Notes: generated by a model from the sequence alone, not told the origin. A stretch of 64,000 nucleotides of DNA from Streptomyces aureocirculatus (GCF_000720475.1 NZ_JOAP01000003.1:124001-188000); one strand, 5' to 3'; counted from the first letter of the stretch, positions 16,324-25,918 are shown. Translations and numbers: made by a program.

Positions 16324-19059
16324 ATGAGCGAGCACCGTCGCAAACCGCCGCAGCCGCAGGGCGGCGGACGTGCCGCGGCCAGGCGTGGCGCATCCGGCGC
16401 GCCGTCGGGCCGCCGCGCAGCACCGCGTGGCGCCACTGGATCACCGGCCTCGCCGCCGGCACACGGACCGGGGGCTCCCGAGGGAGAGGAGCGCCCTTAC
16501 GGCGGGCGCGCCGAGGCCCGGCGCGCTGCCCGGAACGGCTCCGTGGGAGGTGGTGGCGGCCGCCGCAGGGCCATGGAGAGCGGCGCCGGCCGGGGGCGCG
16601 GCAAAGGGAGTGGCCATGATCCCGCCAAGAAGCGCTTCATCGACTACCCGCGTGCGGGCAAGTACGGGGCCAAGCGCTGGATCCCCTCGTGGCGTCTGGT
16701 CACCGGCCTGTTCGTCGGTTTCCTCGGCAGCCTGATGGCGGTCGCGGGCATCGCGTACGCCCTCGTCGAGGTCCCGGAGGTCGCCAAGGCGGCCAAGGCC
16801 CAGAACAACGTCTACTACTGGGCCGACGGCTCGCAGATGGTCGCGACGGGCGGTGAGACCAACCGCCAGATCATCAAGTACGCGGACATCCCGAAGGCCA
16901 TGCGCAACGCCGTCATCTCGGCGGAGAACAAGTCCTTCAACAAGGACAAGGGCGTCGACCCGATGGGCATCGCCCGCGCCTTCGTCAACATGGCGAAGGG
17001 CGGTCAGACCCAGGGCGGCTCGACCATCACGCAGCAGTACGTGAAGAACGCCCGCCTCGACGACCAGTCGCAGACGTTCACCCGTAAGTTCAAGGAACTG
17101 TTCATCTCCATAAAGGTAGGCCGGGAGGTGAGCAAGGAAGACATCATGGCGGGGTACCTGAACACCGCCTACTACGGCCGCAACGCCTACGGCATCCAGG
17201 CCGCCGCGCGCGCCTACTTCGGCAAGGACGCGGAGAAGCTGAACCCGAGCGAGTGCGCCCTCCTGGCGACGGTGCTCAAGGGCGCCACGTACTACGACCC
17301 GGCCGGCTACCCGGAGATCGATCCCGCGGCCAGCCCGAAGGCCAACAAGGAGCGCGCCGAGAAGCGCTGGAAGTGGGTCCTCGACGAGGAGGTCAAGGAC
17401 GGCCGTCTGAGCGCCGAGGTCCGCAACAAGTACACCGAGTTCCCGAAGCTGCAGAGCCCCCGCTCCAACGTGAAACTGAGCGGTCAGATCGGTTACCTGG
17501 TCTCGCTCGCCAAGGCGTACGTCATCAACACCAGCGACGGGAAAATCACCGCCAGTCAGCTCGAACAGGGTGGCTACGAGATCCACACGACCTTCGACAA
17601 GAAGAAGGTCGCGCAGCTCGAGAAGGCCGTGCAGAAGGTCCGCAAGGCCAAACTCGATCCCAAGCTGCGCCCGGACAAGGACACGCACGTCCAGTTCGGT
17701 GGCGCCTCGGTGAACCCGAGGACCGGCGCGATCGAGGCCATCTACGGCGGTGAGGACGCGACCAAGCACTTCACCAACAACGCGGACATCACCGGCGCCC
17801 AGGTCGGTTCGACGTACAAGCCCTTCGTGCTCGCGGCGGCCTTCAAGAACGGCATCCGCAAGGAGACCGGCGGCGAGGTGCAGAGCGACGGCGAACGCAC
17901 CGTCGTCAACCCGAAGAGCCTGTACAGCGGCAAGAACAAGCTCAAGATCAAGAAGTACGACGGCACGGTCTGGCAGGACAAGAACGGCAAGGAGTGGCTG
18001 CAGACCAACGACGGCCAGAGGTCGTACAACGCGCCGACCTTCAAGATCGACCTGCGCGAGGCGATGCGGGAGTCGGTCAACTCGGCCTACGTCCAGCTCG
18101 GCATGGACGTCGGGCTCGACAAGGTGAAGCGTGCGGCCATGGACGCCGGCCTCAGGGACGACCGGACCATGGCGGGCGCCACCTACCCGTCCTTCTCCCT
18201 CGGTACCTCGTCACCCAGCGCCATCCGCATGGCCGGTTCCTACGCCACGTTCGCCGCCAGCGGCAAGCAGCGGGACCCGTACTCCGTCAAGGAGGTCGAG
18301 AAGGAGGGCGAGACGATCTTCACCCAGGACGTCGACACCAAGAGTCCCTTCTCCCCCGAGGTGGCGGACAACGTCACCGACGTGCTCCGGACCGTCGTCG
18401 AGAAGGGCACCGGCTCCGCGGCGCAGCTCCCCGGCCGCCAGGTGGCGGGCAAGACCGGTACGACCGACGGCAACAAGTCCGCCTGGTTCGTCGGCTACAC
18501 CCCGCAGTTGTCGACGGCGATCAGCATGTACAGGCTGGACGACGACGAGAACAACAGCAAGCGTGAGTTCCTGGAGATGTTCGGCACCGGTGGCGAGAAG
18601 AAGATCCACGGCGCCTCGTTCCCCGCACAGATCTGGCGGGACTACATGAGTGACGCGCTCAAGGGAGAGCCGGCCCTGAAGTTCCCCGTGCCGCAGCCGA
18701 TCGGTGAGGTCGTCGGGGATACCCCGCCGCCCCCCTCTCCGACACCGACCAAGGAGACCGAGGAGCCGAGCGATCCTCCGTCGCCGACCAAGGAGACCAA
18801 GAAGCCGAGTGAGACCCCGTCGACGCCGACGAAGTCGCCCGACCCCACCGAGACCTGCAAGGACTGGGAACCGGGCTGCGGCAACGACGGTGGCAACAAC
18901 AACGGCGGTGTGGAGAACGGTGGCGTCAACGGTGGACCCGGCGGAGGAGAGCCCACACCGACCACAGGACCGCCGAACGGCGGCAACGGCAACGGCAACG
19001 GCGGGAACAACGGCAACAACGACAACGAGGGCGGATGGTTCGGCGATCCGAACGACTGA
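16324..19059 (+). CDS. Bifunctional penicillin-binding protein (class A PBP)
   Basis: Polymerises and cross-links peptidoglycan at the outer face of the membrane. The 911-residue product has a long basic cytoplasmic tail rich in Arg, Gly and Pro (1-120) and one membrane helix (about 125-148). The GT51 glycosyltransferase domain contains the catalytic Glu in SAENKSFNKDKGVDP (about 199) and QGGSTITQQYVKN. The transpeptidase domain has the active-site GSTYK (Ser near 495), SVN (near 583) and KTGTT (near 709). The tail is Pro/Thr/Lys-rich, then CKDWEPGC, then Gly/Asn repeats. The ATG at 16324 has GAGGAG upstream. Membership in the same locus as murJ and femX supports a role in cell-wall growth. 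Confidence 0.95.
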   Translation: MSEHRRKPPQPQGGGRAAARRGASGAPSGRRAAPRGATGSPASPPAHGPGAPEGEERPYGGRAEARRAARNGSVGGGGGRRRAMESGAGRGRGKGSGHDPAKKRFIDYPRAGKYGAKRWIPSWRLVTGLFVGFLGSLMAVAGIAYALVEVPEVAKAAKAQNNVYYWADGSQMVATGGETNRQIIKYADIPKAMRNAVISAENKSFNKDKGVDPMGIARAFVNMAKGGQTQGGSTITQQYVKNARLDDQSQTFTRKFKELFISIKVGREVSKEDIMAGYLNTAYYGRNAYGIQAAARAYFGKDAEKLNPSECALLATVLKGATYYDPAGYPEIDPAASPKANKERAEKRWKWVLDEEVKDGRLSAEVRNKYTEFPKLQSPRSNVKLSGQIGYLVSLAKAYVINTSDGKITASQLEQGGYEIHTTFDKKKVAQLEKAVQKVRKAKLDPKLRPDKDTHVQFGGASVNPRTGAIEAIYGGEDATKHFTNNADITGAQVGSTYKPFVLAAAFKNGIRKETGGEVQSDGERTVVNPKSLYSGKNKLKIKKYDGTVWQDKNGKEWLQTNDGQRSYNAPTFKIDLREAMRESVNSAYVQLGMDVGLDKVKRAAMDAGLRDDRTMAGATYPSFSLGTSSPSAIRMAGSYATFAASGKQRDPYSVKEVEKEGETIFTQDVDTKSPFSPEVADNVTDVLRTVVEKGTGSAAQLPGRQVAGKTGTTDGNKSAWFVGYTPQLSTAISMYRLDDDENNSKREFLEMFGTGGEKKIHGASFPAQIWRDYMSDALKGEPALKFPVPQPIGEVVGDTPPPPSPTPTKETEEPSDPPSPTKETKKPSETPSTPTKSPDPTETCKDWEPGCGNDGGNNNGGVENGGVNGGPGGGEPTPTTGPPNGGNGNGNGGNNGNNDNEGGWFGDPND

Positions 19060-19075
19060 CCCTCCGCCGTGCGTA

Positions 19076-19091
19076 CGTTTCACGTGAAACG
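19076..19091. other. parS: parS site (core perfect)
   Basis: CGTTTCACGTGAAACG: the 14-bp core GTTTCACGTGAAAC is perfect and the outer bases differ from consensus symmetrically. It begins 16 bp after the PBP stop codon. Confidence 0.88.
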
Positions 19092-19094
19092 GCG

Positions 19095-19110
19095 TGTTTC
19101 ACGTGAAACA
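19095..19110. other. parS: parS site
   Basis: Perfect TGTTTCACGTGAAACA, 19 bp centre-to-centre from the preceding parS and directly abutting the terminator stem. Confidence 0.95.
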
Positions 19111-19143
19111 AGGCCGCCGCACCTGGTGAGGTGCGGCGGCCTT
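19110..19143 (+). terminator. Terminator after the penicillin-binding protein gene
   Basis: Perfect 14-bp GC-rich stem (19110-19123 with 19130-19143) and a 6-nt loop, following two parS sites. Confidence 0.8.
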
Positions 19144-19268
19144 GTGTATCCCACCCGGAGCGACGCAGGGGGACATCACGCGGCCCGGATCTACCTGTCG
19201 GGGCGAAACCGGGACTTCTCGGGCACGTTCCATCGGAGTTCTCAGACCTGTACGGCAGGATGTGCGCC

Positions 19269-20813
19269 ATGCCCAGCGCAGAGAAGATGCCCCCCACACG
19301 CGCGCATCAGCCAGCAACCGAGCGAGCGCCGCAGCCTGTGCTGCCCACGCAACAGGACAAGGTCGCCACGGCAGGCAGTGAACTGTTCGGTGGACCGATC
19401 GGCCGCAGAGCCCTGCTGGCGACGAGTCGGCTGACCCCCGTACGCGTCATCGCACTGGTCGCCATCGGGATGTTCGCGCTCGGGATGGTGCAGAAGGCAC
19501 CGTGCTACAACGGCGGCTGGTTCGTGGGCGCGAGCTCGCAGTACACGCACGCCTGCTACTCCGACATCCCGCATCTCTACCAGGGGCGGGGCTTCGCCGA
19601 CGGGCTTGTGCCGTACTTCGACCGGCTGCCCGACGACGTCGGCATGGAGTACCTGGAGTATCCGGTGCTTACCGGCCTGTTCATGCAGGTGGCGGCCTGG
19701 CTGACGCCGGACGGCGGGAGCATTCAGCACCAGGAGAAGTTCTACTGGATGGTCAACGCCGGAATGCTGATGGTCTGCGCCGTCATCATCGCCGTCTGCG
19801 TGGCCCGCATCCACCGCCGCCGCCCCTGGGACGCCCTGCTCGTCGCCCTGGCTCCCGCCTTCGCGCTGACGGCCACCATCAACTGGGATCTGTTCGCGGT
19901 CGCCCTCACGGCCCTGGCCATGCTGATGTGGTCACGGGAGCGGTCGGTCTCCGCGGGCATCCTGATCGGTCTCGCAGCCGCCGCGAAGCTGTACCCGGCG
20001 CTCCTGCTCGGGCCCCTGCTCGTACTGTGCTGGCGTACGGGGCGGTGGCGGGCCCTCTGGGCCACTGCCGCGAGCGCGGTGGGCGCCTGGCTCGCGGTGA
20101 ACCTGCCCGTGATGATCAGCCATGACGCGGCGGGCTTCCACGTCCGCGAGGGCTGGGCGAAGTTCTATACGTTCAGCCAGGAACGCGGGGTCGACTTCGG
20201 CTCGTTCTGGCTGATCCTCTCCCAGCGCATGGACGACCCGCTGACCACGGACACGGTCAACTCGCTCGCGACCGCCCTGATGCTGCTCTGCTGCCTGGGG
20301 GTGGCCGCGCTCGGGCTGACCGCGCCCCGTCGCCCGCGGCTCGCGCAACTGGTCTTCCTGGTCGTCGCCGCCTTCGTCCTCACCAACAAGGTCTACTCGC
20401 CGCAGTACGTGCTGTGGCTGATTCCGCTCGCCGTGCTGGCCCGGCCGCGGTGGCGGGACTTCCTCATCTGGCAGGTGTGCGAAGTCGCGTACTTCCTGGG
20501 GATCTGGATGTACCTCGCCTTCACGACGAGCGGCGACGCCCACAAGGGGCTGCCCACCGAGGGTTATCAACTGGCCATCGCCGTCCACCTGTTGGGGACG
20601 CTGTACCTGTGTGCCGTGGTCGTACGTGACATCTACATGCCGGAGCGGGACGTGGTGCGCAGGACCGGGGAGGACGATCCCTCCGGAGGGGTCCTTGACG
20701 GCGCCCCGGACGTGTTCGTGCTCGGCCCGGCGGCACGTCCGCGACGCCAGGAGGCGCACGAGGGCGCGGGAGCGTATGTGACGTGGGGGACGGCTCCCGA
20801 CGGAAAGTCGTGA
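19269..20813 (+). CDS. Polytopic membrane glycosyltransferase (GT87-like)
   Basis: A 514-residue membrane protein with about 10-12 hydrophobic helices. An early extracytoplasmic segment carries acidic residues (QYTHACYSDIPHLYQGRGFADGLVPY, GMEYLEYPVLTG) of the kind seen in GT-C/GT87 polyprenol-phosphate mannosyltransferases. Conserved stretches typical of the family include TATINWDLFAVALTALAMLMWSR and AAAAKLYPALLLGPLLVLCWR. The start is placed at ATG 19269 (MPSAEKMPPTRA), with CAGGA 8 nt upstream; an ATG three codons earlier (19260) is the alternative. The donor and acceptor are unknown; a role in envelope glycan or glycolipid synthesis is inferred. Confidence 0.82.
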   Translation: MPSAEKMPPTRAHQPATERAPQPVLPTQQDKVATAGSELFGGPIGRRALLATSRLTPVRVIALVAIGMFALGMVQKAPCYNGGWFVGASSQYTHACYSDIPHLYQGRGFADGLVPYFDRLPDDVGMEYLEYPVLTGLFMQVAAWLTPDGGSIQHQEKFYWMVNAGMLMVCAVIIAVCVARIHRRRPWDALLVALAPAFALTATINWDLFAVALTALAMLMWSRERSVSAGILIGLAAAAKLYPALLLGPLLVLCWRTGRWRALWATAASAVGAWLAVNLPVMISHDAAGFHVREGWAKFYTFSQERGVDFGSFWLILSQRMDDPLTTDTVNSLATALMLLCCLGVAALGLTAPRRPRLAQLVFLVVAAFVLTNKVYSPQYVLWLIPLAVLARPRWRDFLIWQVCEVAYFLGIWMYLAFTTSGDAHKGLPTEGYQLAIAVHLLGTLYLCAVVVRDIYMPERDVVRRTGEDDPSGGVLDGAPDVFVLGPAARPRRQEAHEGAGAYVTWGTAPDGKS

Positions 20814-20859
20814 GCGCGGAAGCACGGGACGGCGCCGAGGGGACCGCTGCGCCCTGAAC

Positions 20860-20906
20860 CGCCGGAGGGCCGGTACGCGCGAGTCGCGCGTACCGGCCCT
20901 CCGGCG
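20860..20906. terminator. Bidirectional terminator between convergent genes
   Basis: Perfect 22-bp stem (20860-20881 with 20885-20906) with a 3-nt loop. It lies between the glycosyltransferase stop and the stop of the convergent racemase-like gene. Confidence 0.85.
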
Positions 20907-20955
20907 TGTGCCTGTGCGGCCTCTCAGCCGCTCCCGCTCACCCGCCCCGTGCGGG

Positions 20956-21987
20956 TCAGTGGTCGAGGATCCGGTCGAACTGGGTGGTCGTGTGCCGCAG
21001 GTGCGCCACGAGTTCCTCGCCCACCTGGGGCTCCGGCGCGTCCGACGGCACGAAGAGCAGCGACACCTGCATGTGCGGCGGCTCGGCGAACCAGCGCTGC
21101 TTGCCGCCCCAGACGAACGGCGACAGATTGCGGTTGACGGTCGCGAGGCCGGCGCGGGCGACGCCCTTGGCTCGCGGCATCATGCCGTGCAGCGCCTTCG
21201 GGGCCTCCAGACCGACACCGTGCGACGTGCCGCCCGCGACGACGACCAGCCAACCGTCGGACGCCGCCTTCTGCTGGCGGTAGCCGAAACGGTCCCCCTT
21301 GGCGACCTGTGTGACGTCCAGGACGGCACCGCGGTACTCGGTCGCGTGGTGGTCGCCGAGCCACAGCTTCGTGCCGATCCGCGCGCGGAAGCGGGTCTGC
21401 GGGAACTGCTGCTGCAGTTGGGCGAGTTCGTCCGCCTTGAGGTGGCTGACGAACATGGTGTGCAGCGGCAGGCGGGCCGCGCGCAGCCGGTCCATCCAGC
21501 CGATGACCTCCTCGACGGCGTCCGAGCCGTCGGTGCGGTCGAGCGGAAGGTGGATCGCGAAGCCTTCGAGGCGCACGTCCTCGATGGCGGCGTGCAGGTG
21601 GGGCAGGTCCTGCTCGCTGACGCCGTGACGCTTCATGGAGGACATGACCTCGATGACGACACGGGCGCCCACGAGGCCGTGCACACCGTCGAGCGACGAC
21701 ACGGAGCGGATGACACGGTCGGGCAGCGGCACCGGCTCCTCGCCACGCCTGAACGGCGTCAGGACCAGCAGGTCACCGCTGAACCAGTCCTTGATCCGGG
21801 CGGCCTCGTAGGTCGTGCCGACGGCGAGCACGTCGGACCCGAAGCGGGTGGCCTCCTCTGCGAGCCGCTCGTGACCGAAGCCGTAGCCGTTGCCCTTGCA
21901 GACCGGGACGATGCCCGGGAACTGCTCCAGCATGTGCTTCTGGTGTGCCCGCCAGCGCGCGGTGTCGACATAGAGCGTGAGCGCCAT
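20956..21987 (-). CDS. Alanine-racemase-like PLP enzyme next to femX
   Basis: A 343-residue protein of the alanine racemase N-terminal (PLP barrel) fold. It begins MALTLYVDTARWRAHQKHML and carries the PLP-lysine motif VCKGNGYGFG near residue 30. Later landmarks are VVIEVMSSMKRHGVS, FVSHLKADEL and RIGTKLWLGD. The ATG is at 21987. The femX gene ends 111 nt upstream on the same strand, and this pairing suggests the two products act in the same peptidoglycan-precursor pathway. It is shorter than, and diverged from, housekeeping alanine racemase, and the exact substrate cannot be assigned. Confidence 0.8.
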   Translation of the reverse strand: MALTLYVDTARWRAHQKHMLEQFPGIVPVCKGNGYGFGHERLAEEATRFGSDVLAVGTTYEAARIKDWFSGDLLVLTPFRRGEEPVPLPDRVIRSVSSLDGVHGLVGARVVIEVMSSMKRHGVSEQDLPHLHAAIEDVRLEGFAIHLPLDRTDGSDAVEEVIGWMDRLRAARLPLHTMFVSHLKADELAQLQQQFPQTRFRARIGTKLWLGDHHATEYRGAVLDVTQVAKGDRFGYRQQKAASDGWLVVVAGGTSHGVGLEAPKALHGMMPRAKGVARAGLATVNRNLSPFVWGGKQRWFAEPPHMQVSLLFVPSDAPEPQVGEELVAHLRHTTTQFDRILDH

Positions 21988-22098
21988 GGCTGGTCCCGGA
22001 ACCTTTCTGGTGTCTGCGGTAACAGAGGTGTGGAAGGAGATGCGGAAGGAACTGCGGAAGGGACTGCGCAGACGACTGCGCAAGAAGACGGCGCGGGA

Positions 22099-23220
22099 TC
22101 AGCGGCGCGACATGTAGATGTCGAGGGCCTTGTGAAGCAGCTTGTTCAGCGGGAAGTCCCACTCGCCGACGTACTCCACGGCTTCGCCGCCGGTGCCGAC
22201 CTTGAACTGGATCAGGCCGAAGAGGTGGTCGGTCTCGTCCAGCGAGTCGGAGATGCCCCGCAGGTCGTAGACGGACGCGCCCAGCGCGTAGGCGTCGCGC
22301 AGCATCCGCCACTGCATGGCGTTGGAGGGCCGGACCTCACGCCCGATGTTGTCGGACGCCCCGTAGGAGTACCAGACGTGCCCGCCCACGACCAGCATGG
22401 TCGCTGCCGAAAGGTTCACGCCGTTGTGGCGTGCGAAGTACAGCCGCATGCGGTTGGGGTCCTCGGAGTTGAGGGCCCGCCACTGCTGCTGGAAGTAGCT
22501 CAGCGGCCGCGGCCGGAACTTGTCGCGGATCGCCGTGATCTCGTACAGGCGCTGCCATTCGGCCAGGTCCTGATAGCCGCCCTGGATGACCTCGACGCCG
22601 GCCTTCTCGGCCTTCTTGATGTTGCGGCGCCAGAGCTGGTTGAAGTTCTTGAGCACGTCCTCCAGGGAACGGTTGGCCAGCGGCACCTGGAACACATAGC
22701 GGGGCTGAACGTCACCGAAGCCGGCGCCGCCGTCCTCGCCCTGCTGCCAGCCCATCCGGCGCAGCTTGTCCGAGACCTCGAAGGCACGCGGCTCGATGGT
22801 CGTGGGCTCGATGTCGCGCAGCCGCTTCACGTCCGGGTTCTGGATACCGGCCTTGATCGCGGGAGCGTTCCAGCGGCGGATGACGACCGGCGGGCCCATC
22901 TTCACCGAGAAGGCGCCCTGCTTCTTGAGGTGCGCCAGCATCGGCTGGAGCCACTCGTCCAGATTCGGGGCGTACCAGTTGATGACCGGACCCTCGGGCA
23001 GATACGCGAGATAGCGCTTGACCTTGGGCAACTGGCGGTACAGCACCAGACCCGCACCGACAAGATGACCGGTGCGGTCGTCGAACCAGCCCAGGTTCTC
23101 CGAGCGCCATTCGCTCTTCACATCTGCCCATGCGGGGACCTGGCAATGGCTGGCCGAGGGCAGGCTCTGGATGTACGCCAGATGTTGCTCTCGGCTGATG
23201 GTCCTCAGGGTCAGGCTCAT
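22099..23220 (-). CDS. femX: FemX-type peptidoglycan interpeptide bridge transferase
   Basis: A 373-residue FemA/FemB-family aminoacyltransferase that transfers an amino acid (glycine in Streptomyces) from aminoacyl-tRNA to the stem peptide of lipid II. Two GNAT-like halves are visible, with SHCQVPAWADVKSEW, SVKMGPPVVIRRW, FNQLWRRNIKKAEKAGVEV and FARHNGVNLSAATMLVVGGHVWYSYGASDN. FemABX conserved tail features include FGLIQFKVGTGGEAVEYVGEWD. The ATG at 23220 opens with MSLTLRTISREQHLAYIQ. No coiled-coil arm of the S. aureus type is evident. It is linked to the racemase-like gene and lies close to the PBP and MurJ genes. Confidence 0.9.
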   Translation of the reverse strand: MSLTLRTISREQHLAYIQSLPSASHCQVPAWADVKSEWRSENLGWFDDRTGHLVGAGLVLYRQLPKVKRYLAYLPEGPVINWYAPNLDEWLQPMLAHLKKQGAFSVKMGPPVVIRRWNAPAIKAGIQNPDVKRLRDIEPTTIEPRAFEVSDKLRRMGWQQGEDGGAGFGDVQPRYVFQVPLANRSLEDVLKNFNQLWRRNIKKAEKAGVEVIQGGYQDLAEWQRLYEITAIRDKFRPRPLSYFQQQWRALNSEDPNRMRLYFARHNGVNLSAATMLVVGGHVWYSYGASDNIGREVRPSNAMQWRMLRDAYALGASVYDLRGISDSLDETDHLFGLIQFKVGTGGEAVEYVGEWDFPLNKLLHKALDIYMSRR

Positions 23221-23422
23221 TCGCGGCGCTCCTCGGGCTGGTGTGTCCCCATGGGTTCAGGGGCTCCGGCTCTCGCGCCGAAGCCTACTGCGCCCTGTGA
23301 GCGCCCCGTCTGGGCGTATGGAACCTTTGCTCCCTGTCGGCCCCTGCCCGGCGGCCGTGGAACCCTTCAGCGACCGGTCCGGCCCCCGCCGGGGGCCGGA
23401 CCGCGGCCGGGCGCGGGCTGGG

Positions 23423-23734
23423 TCACCAGAGCCCGCCGAAGAGCCCTCCGTGTGCCATGCCCAGGAAGAAGCCGATCGCTGCGGCGCCGAGGCCGACGAT
23501 CAGGAAGAACCGCTCGCGGGTCGTCACCGAGATGAACTGGCCGTAGGCCCCGGTGAAGATCCCCACCAGACCGGTCCAGGAGCTCAGCAGATGCAGGTGG
23601 TGGAACATCGCGGTCACGAACGCGATGGCCCCGAGCACCAGCGTCACACCGAGCAGGGTGTCCTGGAGCGGGTGGGATTTGCCGTCGGTGGAGAAGAGAG
23701 AACTTGCGGTGTTGCGTCGCATTGCTTGTGCCAT
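23423..23734 (-). CDS. Small integral membrane protein
   Basis: A 103-residue hypothetical protein with three hydrophobic segments (about 25-43, 49-66 and 75-98, the last ending MAHGGLFGGLW). The ATG at 23734 has a strong AGGAGGTG ribosome-binding site. It is transcribed away from rpsF. The family is unknown to me; no catalytic motif is seen. Confidence 0.75.
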   Translation of the reverse strand: MAQAMRRNTASSLFSTDGKSHPLQDTLLGVTLVLGAIAFVTAMFHHLHLLSSWTGLVGIFTGAYGQFISVTTRERFFLIVGLGAAAIGFFLGMAHGGLFGGLW

Positions 23735-23816
23735 GGAGGCACCTCCTGCGGAAGGCGGCGCATCGTAGCGCCATACACACCCGATGTGTACAGATTCTGC
23801 CCGTCCGCCGCCGGAT

Positions 23817-23846
23817 TTCAACCGGAAGCCCAGGTGCAGGTACTCT
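23817..23846 (+). promoter_or_regulatory. Candidate promoter of the rpsF-ssb-rpsR-rplI operon
   Basis: TTCAAC (23817-23822), 18-nt spacer, TACTCT (23841-23846). It lies about 150 nt before rpsF. Pattern-based only. Confidence 0.45.
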
Positions 23847-23999
23847 GTACCGTCTGCACCGGTGTCTGCCCAGGCCACAGTACGAGCTCCCGTTCGCGGG
23901 AGCCGATTGTCAGTGGCTGCCGATACCGTTGCGTACGCATCACGACCCTCCTGCCACGGAACGACCGTGGCCGCTGAGTCCAAAGGAGGTGGGTTCCAC

Positions 24000-24290
24000 A
24001 TGCGTCACTACGAAGTGATGGTCATCCTCGACCCCGACATCGAGGAGCGCGCTGTCTCCCCGCTGATCGAGAACTTCCTCTCCGTCGTCCGTGAGGGCAA
24101 CGGAAAGGTCGAGAAGGTCGACACCTGGGGCCGTCGTCGTCTCTCGTACGAGATCAAGAAGAAGCCCGAGGGCATCTACTCGGTCATCGACCTGCAGGCC
24201 GAGCCTGCGGTCGTCAAGGAGCTCGACCGCCAGATGAACCTGAACGAGTCGGTCCTCCGGACCAAGGTCCTCCGCCCCGAGATGCACTGA
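24000..24290 (+). CDS. rpsF: 30S ribosomal protein S6
   Basis: Small-subunit ribosomal protein that pairs with S18 on the platform. The 96-residue sequence starts [19 protein letters not shown] and contains the canonical [20 protein letters not shown]. The ATG at 24000 is preceded by AAAGGAGGTG; the longer frame upstream is not coding. First gene of rpsF-ssb-rpsR-rplI. Confidence 0.98.
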   Translation: MRHYEVMVILDPDIEERAVSPLIENFLSVVREGNGKVEKVDTWGRRRLSYEIKKKPEGIYSVIDLQAEPAVVKELDRQMNLNESVLRTKVLRPEMH

Positions 24291-24394
24291 GCCTCCTGGC
24301 TCAGACCCGTTGAGCCTCACCGCTCGACGGAACTCGGGATCCGAGTAGCAGCAACACAAGCAGCCAGCAGCAAACCCGCCGAGAGGTTCCCCCA

Positions 24395-25000
24395 ATGGCA
24401 GGCGAGACCGTCATCACGGTTGTCGGCAATCTTGTCGACGACCCCGAGCTGCGCTTCACCCCGTCCGGTGCGGCGGTCGCGAAGTTCCGTGTCGCGTCCA
24501 CCCCCCGCACCTTCGACCGGCAGACCAATGAGTGGAAGGACGGCGAGAGCCTGTTCCTGACCTGCTCGGTCTGGCGTCAGGCGGCGGAGAACGTCGCCGA
24601 GTCGCTCCAGCGAGGCATGCGCGTCATCGTGCAGGGCCGGCTGAAGCAGCGGTCCTACGAGGACCGTGAGGGCATCAAGCGCACGGTCTACGAGCTGGAC
24701 GTCGAGGAAGTCGGCGCCAGCTTGAAGAACGCCACGGCCAAGGTCACCAAGACCACCGGTCGCGGCGGCCAGGGTGGGTACGGCGGCGGCGGTGGCGGCG
24801 GCCAGCAGGGCGGCGGCTGGGGCGGTGGCCCCGGTGGCGGTCAGCAGCAGGGTGGCGGCGGCGGTGCTCCCGCCGACGACCCCTGGGCGACCGGTGCGCC
24901 GGCCGGCGGCGGCCAGCAGGGCGGCAGTGGCGGCGGTGGCGGCTGGGGCGGCAGCTCCGGCGGCTCCGGCGGCGGCTACTCGGACGAGCCCCCCTTCTAA
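24395..25000 (+). CDS. ssb: Single-stranded DNA-binding protein
   Basis: Coats single-stranded DNA in replication and repair. The 201-residue protein has an OB-fold (about 1-115: [56 protein letters not shown]). A very Gly-rich linker (about 125-190, Gly/Gln/Trp) follows, then the acidic C-terminal tip SDEPPF that recruits partner proteins. Second gene of the ribosomal operon, a conserved arrangement; dnaB lies 2.8 kb downstream. Confidence 0.97.
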   Translation: MAGETVITVVGNLVDDPELRFTPSGAAVAKFRVASTPRTFDRQTNEWKDGESLFLTCSVWRQAAENVAESLQRGMRVIVQGRLKQRSYEDREGIKRTVYELDVEEVGASLKNATAKVTKTTGRGGQGGYGGGGGGGQQGGGWGGGPGGGQQQGGGGGAPADDPWATGAPAGGGQQGGSGGGGGWGGSSGGSGGGYSDEPPF

Positions 25001-25072
25001 GCCCTGGGCCCCCGGGCCCGGGACGAGAAGGCGGGTCGTACCCACACTTCTTGATCACACAGGAGAAACACC

Positions 25073-25309
25073 ATGGCGAAGCCGCCTGTGCGCAAGCCTA
25101 AGAAGAAGGTCTGCGCTTTCTGCAAGGACAAGGTCACGTACGTGGACTACAAGGACACGAACATGCTGCGGAAGTTCATTTCCGACCGCGGCAAGATCCG
25201 TGCCCGCCGCGTGACCGGCAACTGCACGCAGCACCAGCGTGACGTCGCCACGGCCGTGAAGAACAGCCGTGAGATGGCGCTGCTGCCCTACACGTCCACC
25301 GCGCGATAA
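25073..25309 (+). CDS. rpsR: 30S ribosomal protein S18 (cysteine-containing form)
   Basis: A 78-residue S18 with CAFCKDK and GNCTQHQ, i.e. the C+ form able to bind zinc. Streptomyces usually also carry a zinc-independent paralogue regulated by Zur elsewhere. AGGAGAAACACC precedes the ATG. Third gene of the operon. Confidence 0.97.
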   Translation: MAKPPVRKPKKKVCAFCKDKVTYVDYKDTNMLRKFISDRGKIRARRVTGNCTQHQRDVATAVKNSREMALLPYTSTAR

Positions 25310-25327
25310 GGGAAGGGTGACTGACAC

Positions 25328-25774
25328 ATGAAGATCATCCTCACCCACGAGGTCTCCGGCCTCGGTGCCGCTGGCGAGGTCGTAGACGTCAAGGACGGCT
25401 ACGCCCGCAACTACCTGATCCCGCGGAAGTTCGCTATCCGCTGGACCAAGGGTGGCGAGAAGGACGTCGCGCAGATCCGTCGTGCGCGCAAGATCCACGA
25501 GATCGCGACCATCGAGCAGGCCAACGAGATCAAGGCCCAGCTCGAAGGCGTCAAGGTCCGCCTGGCCGTCCGCTCCGGCGACGCCGGTCGACTCTTCGGC
25601 TCCGTCACCCCGGCCGACGTCGCTTCGGCGATCAAGGCAGCCGGTGGCCCCGAGGTCGACAAGCGCCGCATCGAGCTGGGCTCGCCGATCAAGACGCTGG
25701 GCGCCCACGCGACGTCCGTGCGTCTGCACCCCGAGGTGGCCGCGAAGGTCAACGTCGAGGTCGTCTCTGCCTGA
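25328..25774 (+). CDS. rplI: 50S ribosomal protein L9
   Basis: 148 residues with the typical N-terminal domain [36 protein letters not shown], a long connecting helix and a C-terminal RNA-binding domain. Eighteen nt after rpsR; last gene of the operon, followed by a terminator. Confidence 0.98.
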   Translation: MKIILTHEVSGLGAAGEVVDVKDGYARNYLIPRKFAIRWTKGGEKDVAQIRRARKIHEIATIEQANEIKAQLEGVKVRLAVRSGDAGRLFGSVTPADVASAIKAAGGPEVDKRRIELGSPIKTLGAHATSVRLHPEVAAKVNVEVVSA

Positions 25775-25813
25775 GCGGCAACATTGCGCTCGCAGGGCTT
25801 GCAGGACTGAGTG

Positions 25814-25843
25814 AAGGGGCCGCACCCACGGGTGCGGCCCCTT
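25814..25843 (+). terminator. Terminator of the rpsF-ssb-rpsR-rplI operon
   Basis: Arms AAGGGGCCGCACCC (25814-25827) and GGGTGCGGCCCCTT (25830-25843) form a perfect stem with a very tight loop, followed by TTGCCGTGTT. Confidence 0.85.
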
Positions 25844-25876
25844 TGCCGTGTTCTGCCGTCTTCGATGTCTTGCCGT

Positions 25877-25892
25877 TGTTTCACGTGAAACT
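25877..25892. other. parS: parS site (one outer mismatch)
   Basis: TGTTTCACGTGAAACT; only the last base deviates from consensus. First of three sites between rplI and the convergent MATE gene. Confidence 0.9.
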
Positions 25893-25898
25893 TGCCGC

Positions 25899-25914
25899 GG
25901 TTCCGCGTGAGACT
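25899..25914. other. Degenerate parS-like sequence
   Basis: GGTTCCGCGTGAGACT retains most of the parS pattern with three core substitutions. It lies midway between two good parS sites (22 and 20 bp from them), suggesting a decayed or weak site. Confidence 0.5.
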
Positions 25915-25918
25915 TGGG

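Noticed and set aside
20908..23535. 875-codon plus-strand frame opposite the racemase-like and femX genes
   Set aside because: Antisense shadow; the minus-strand proteins carry convincing motifs and ribosome-binding sites.
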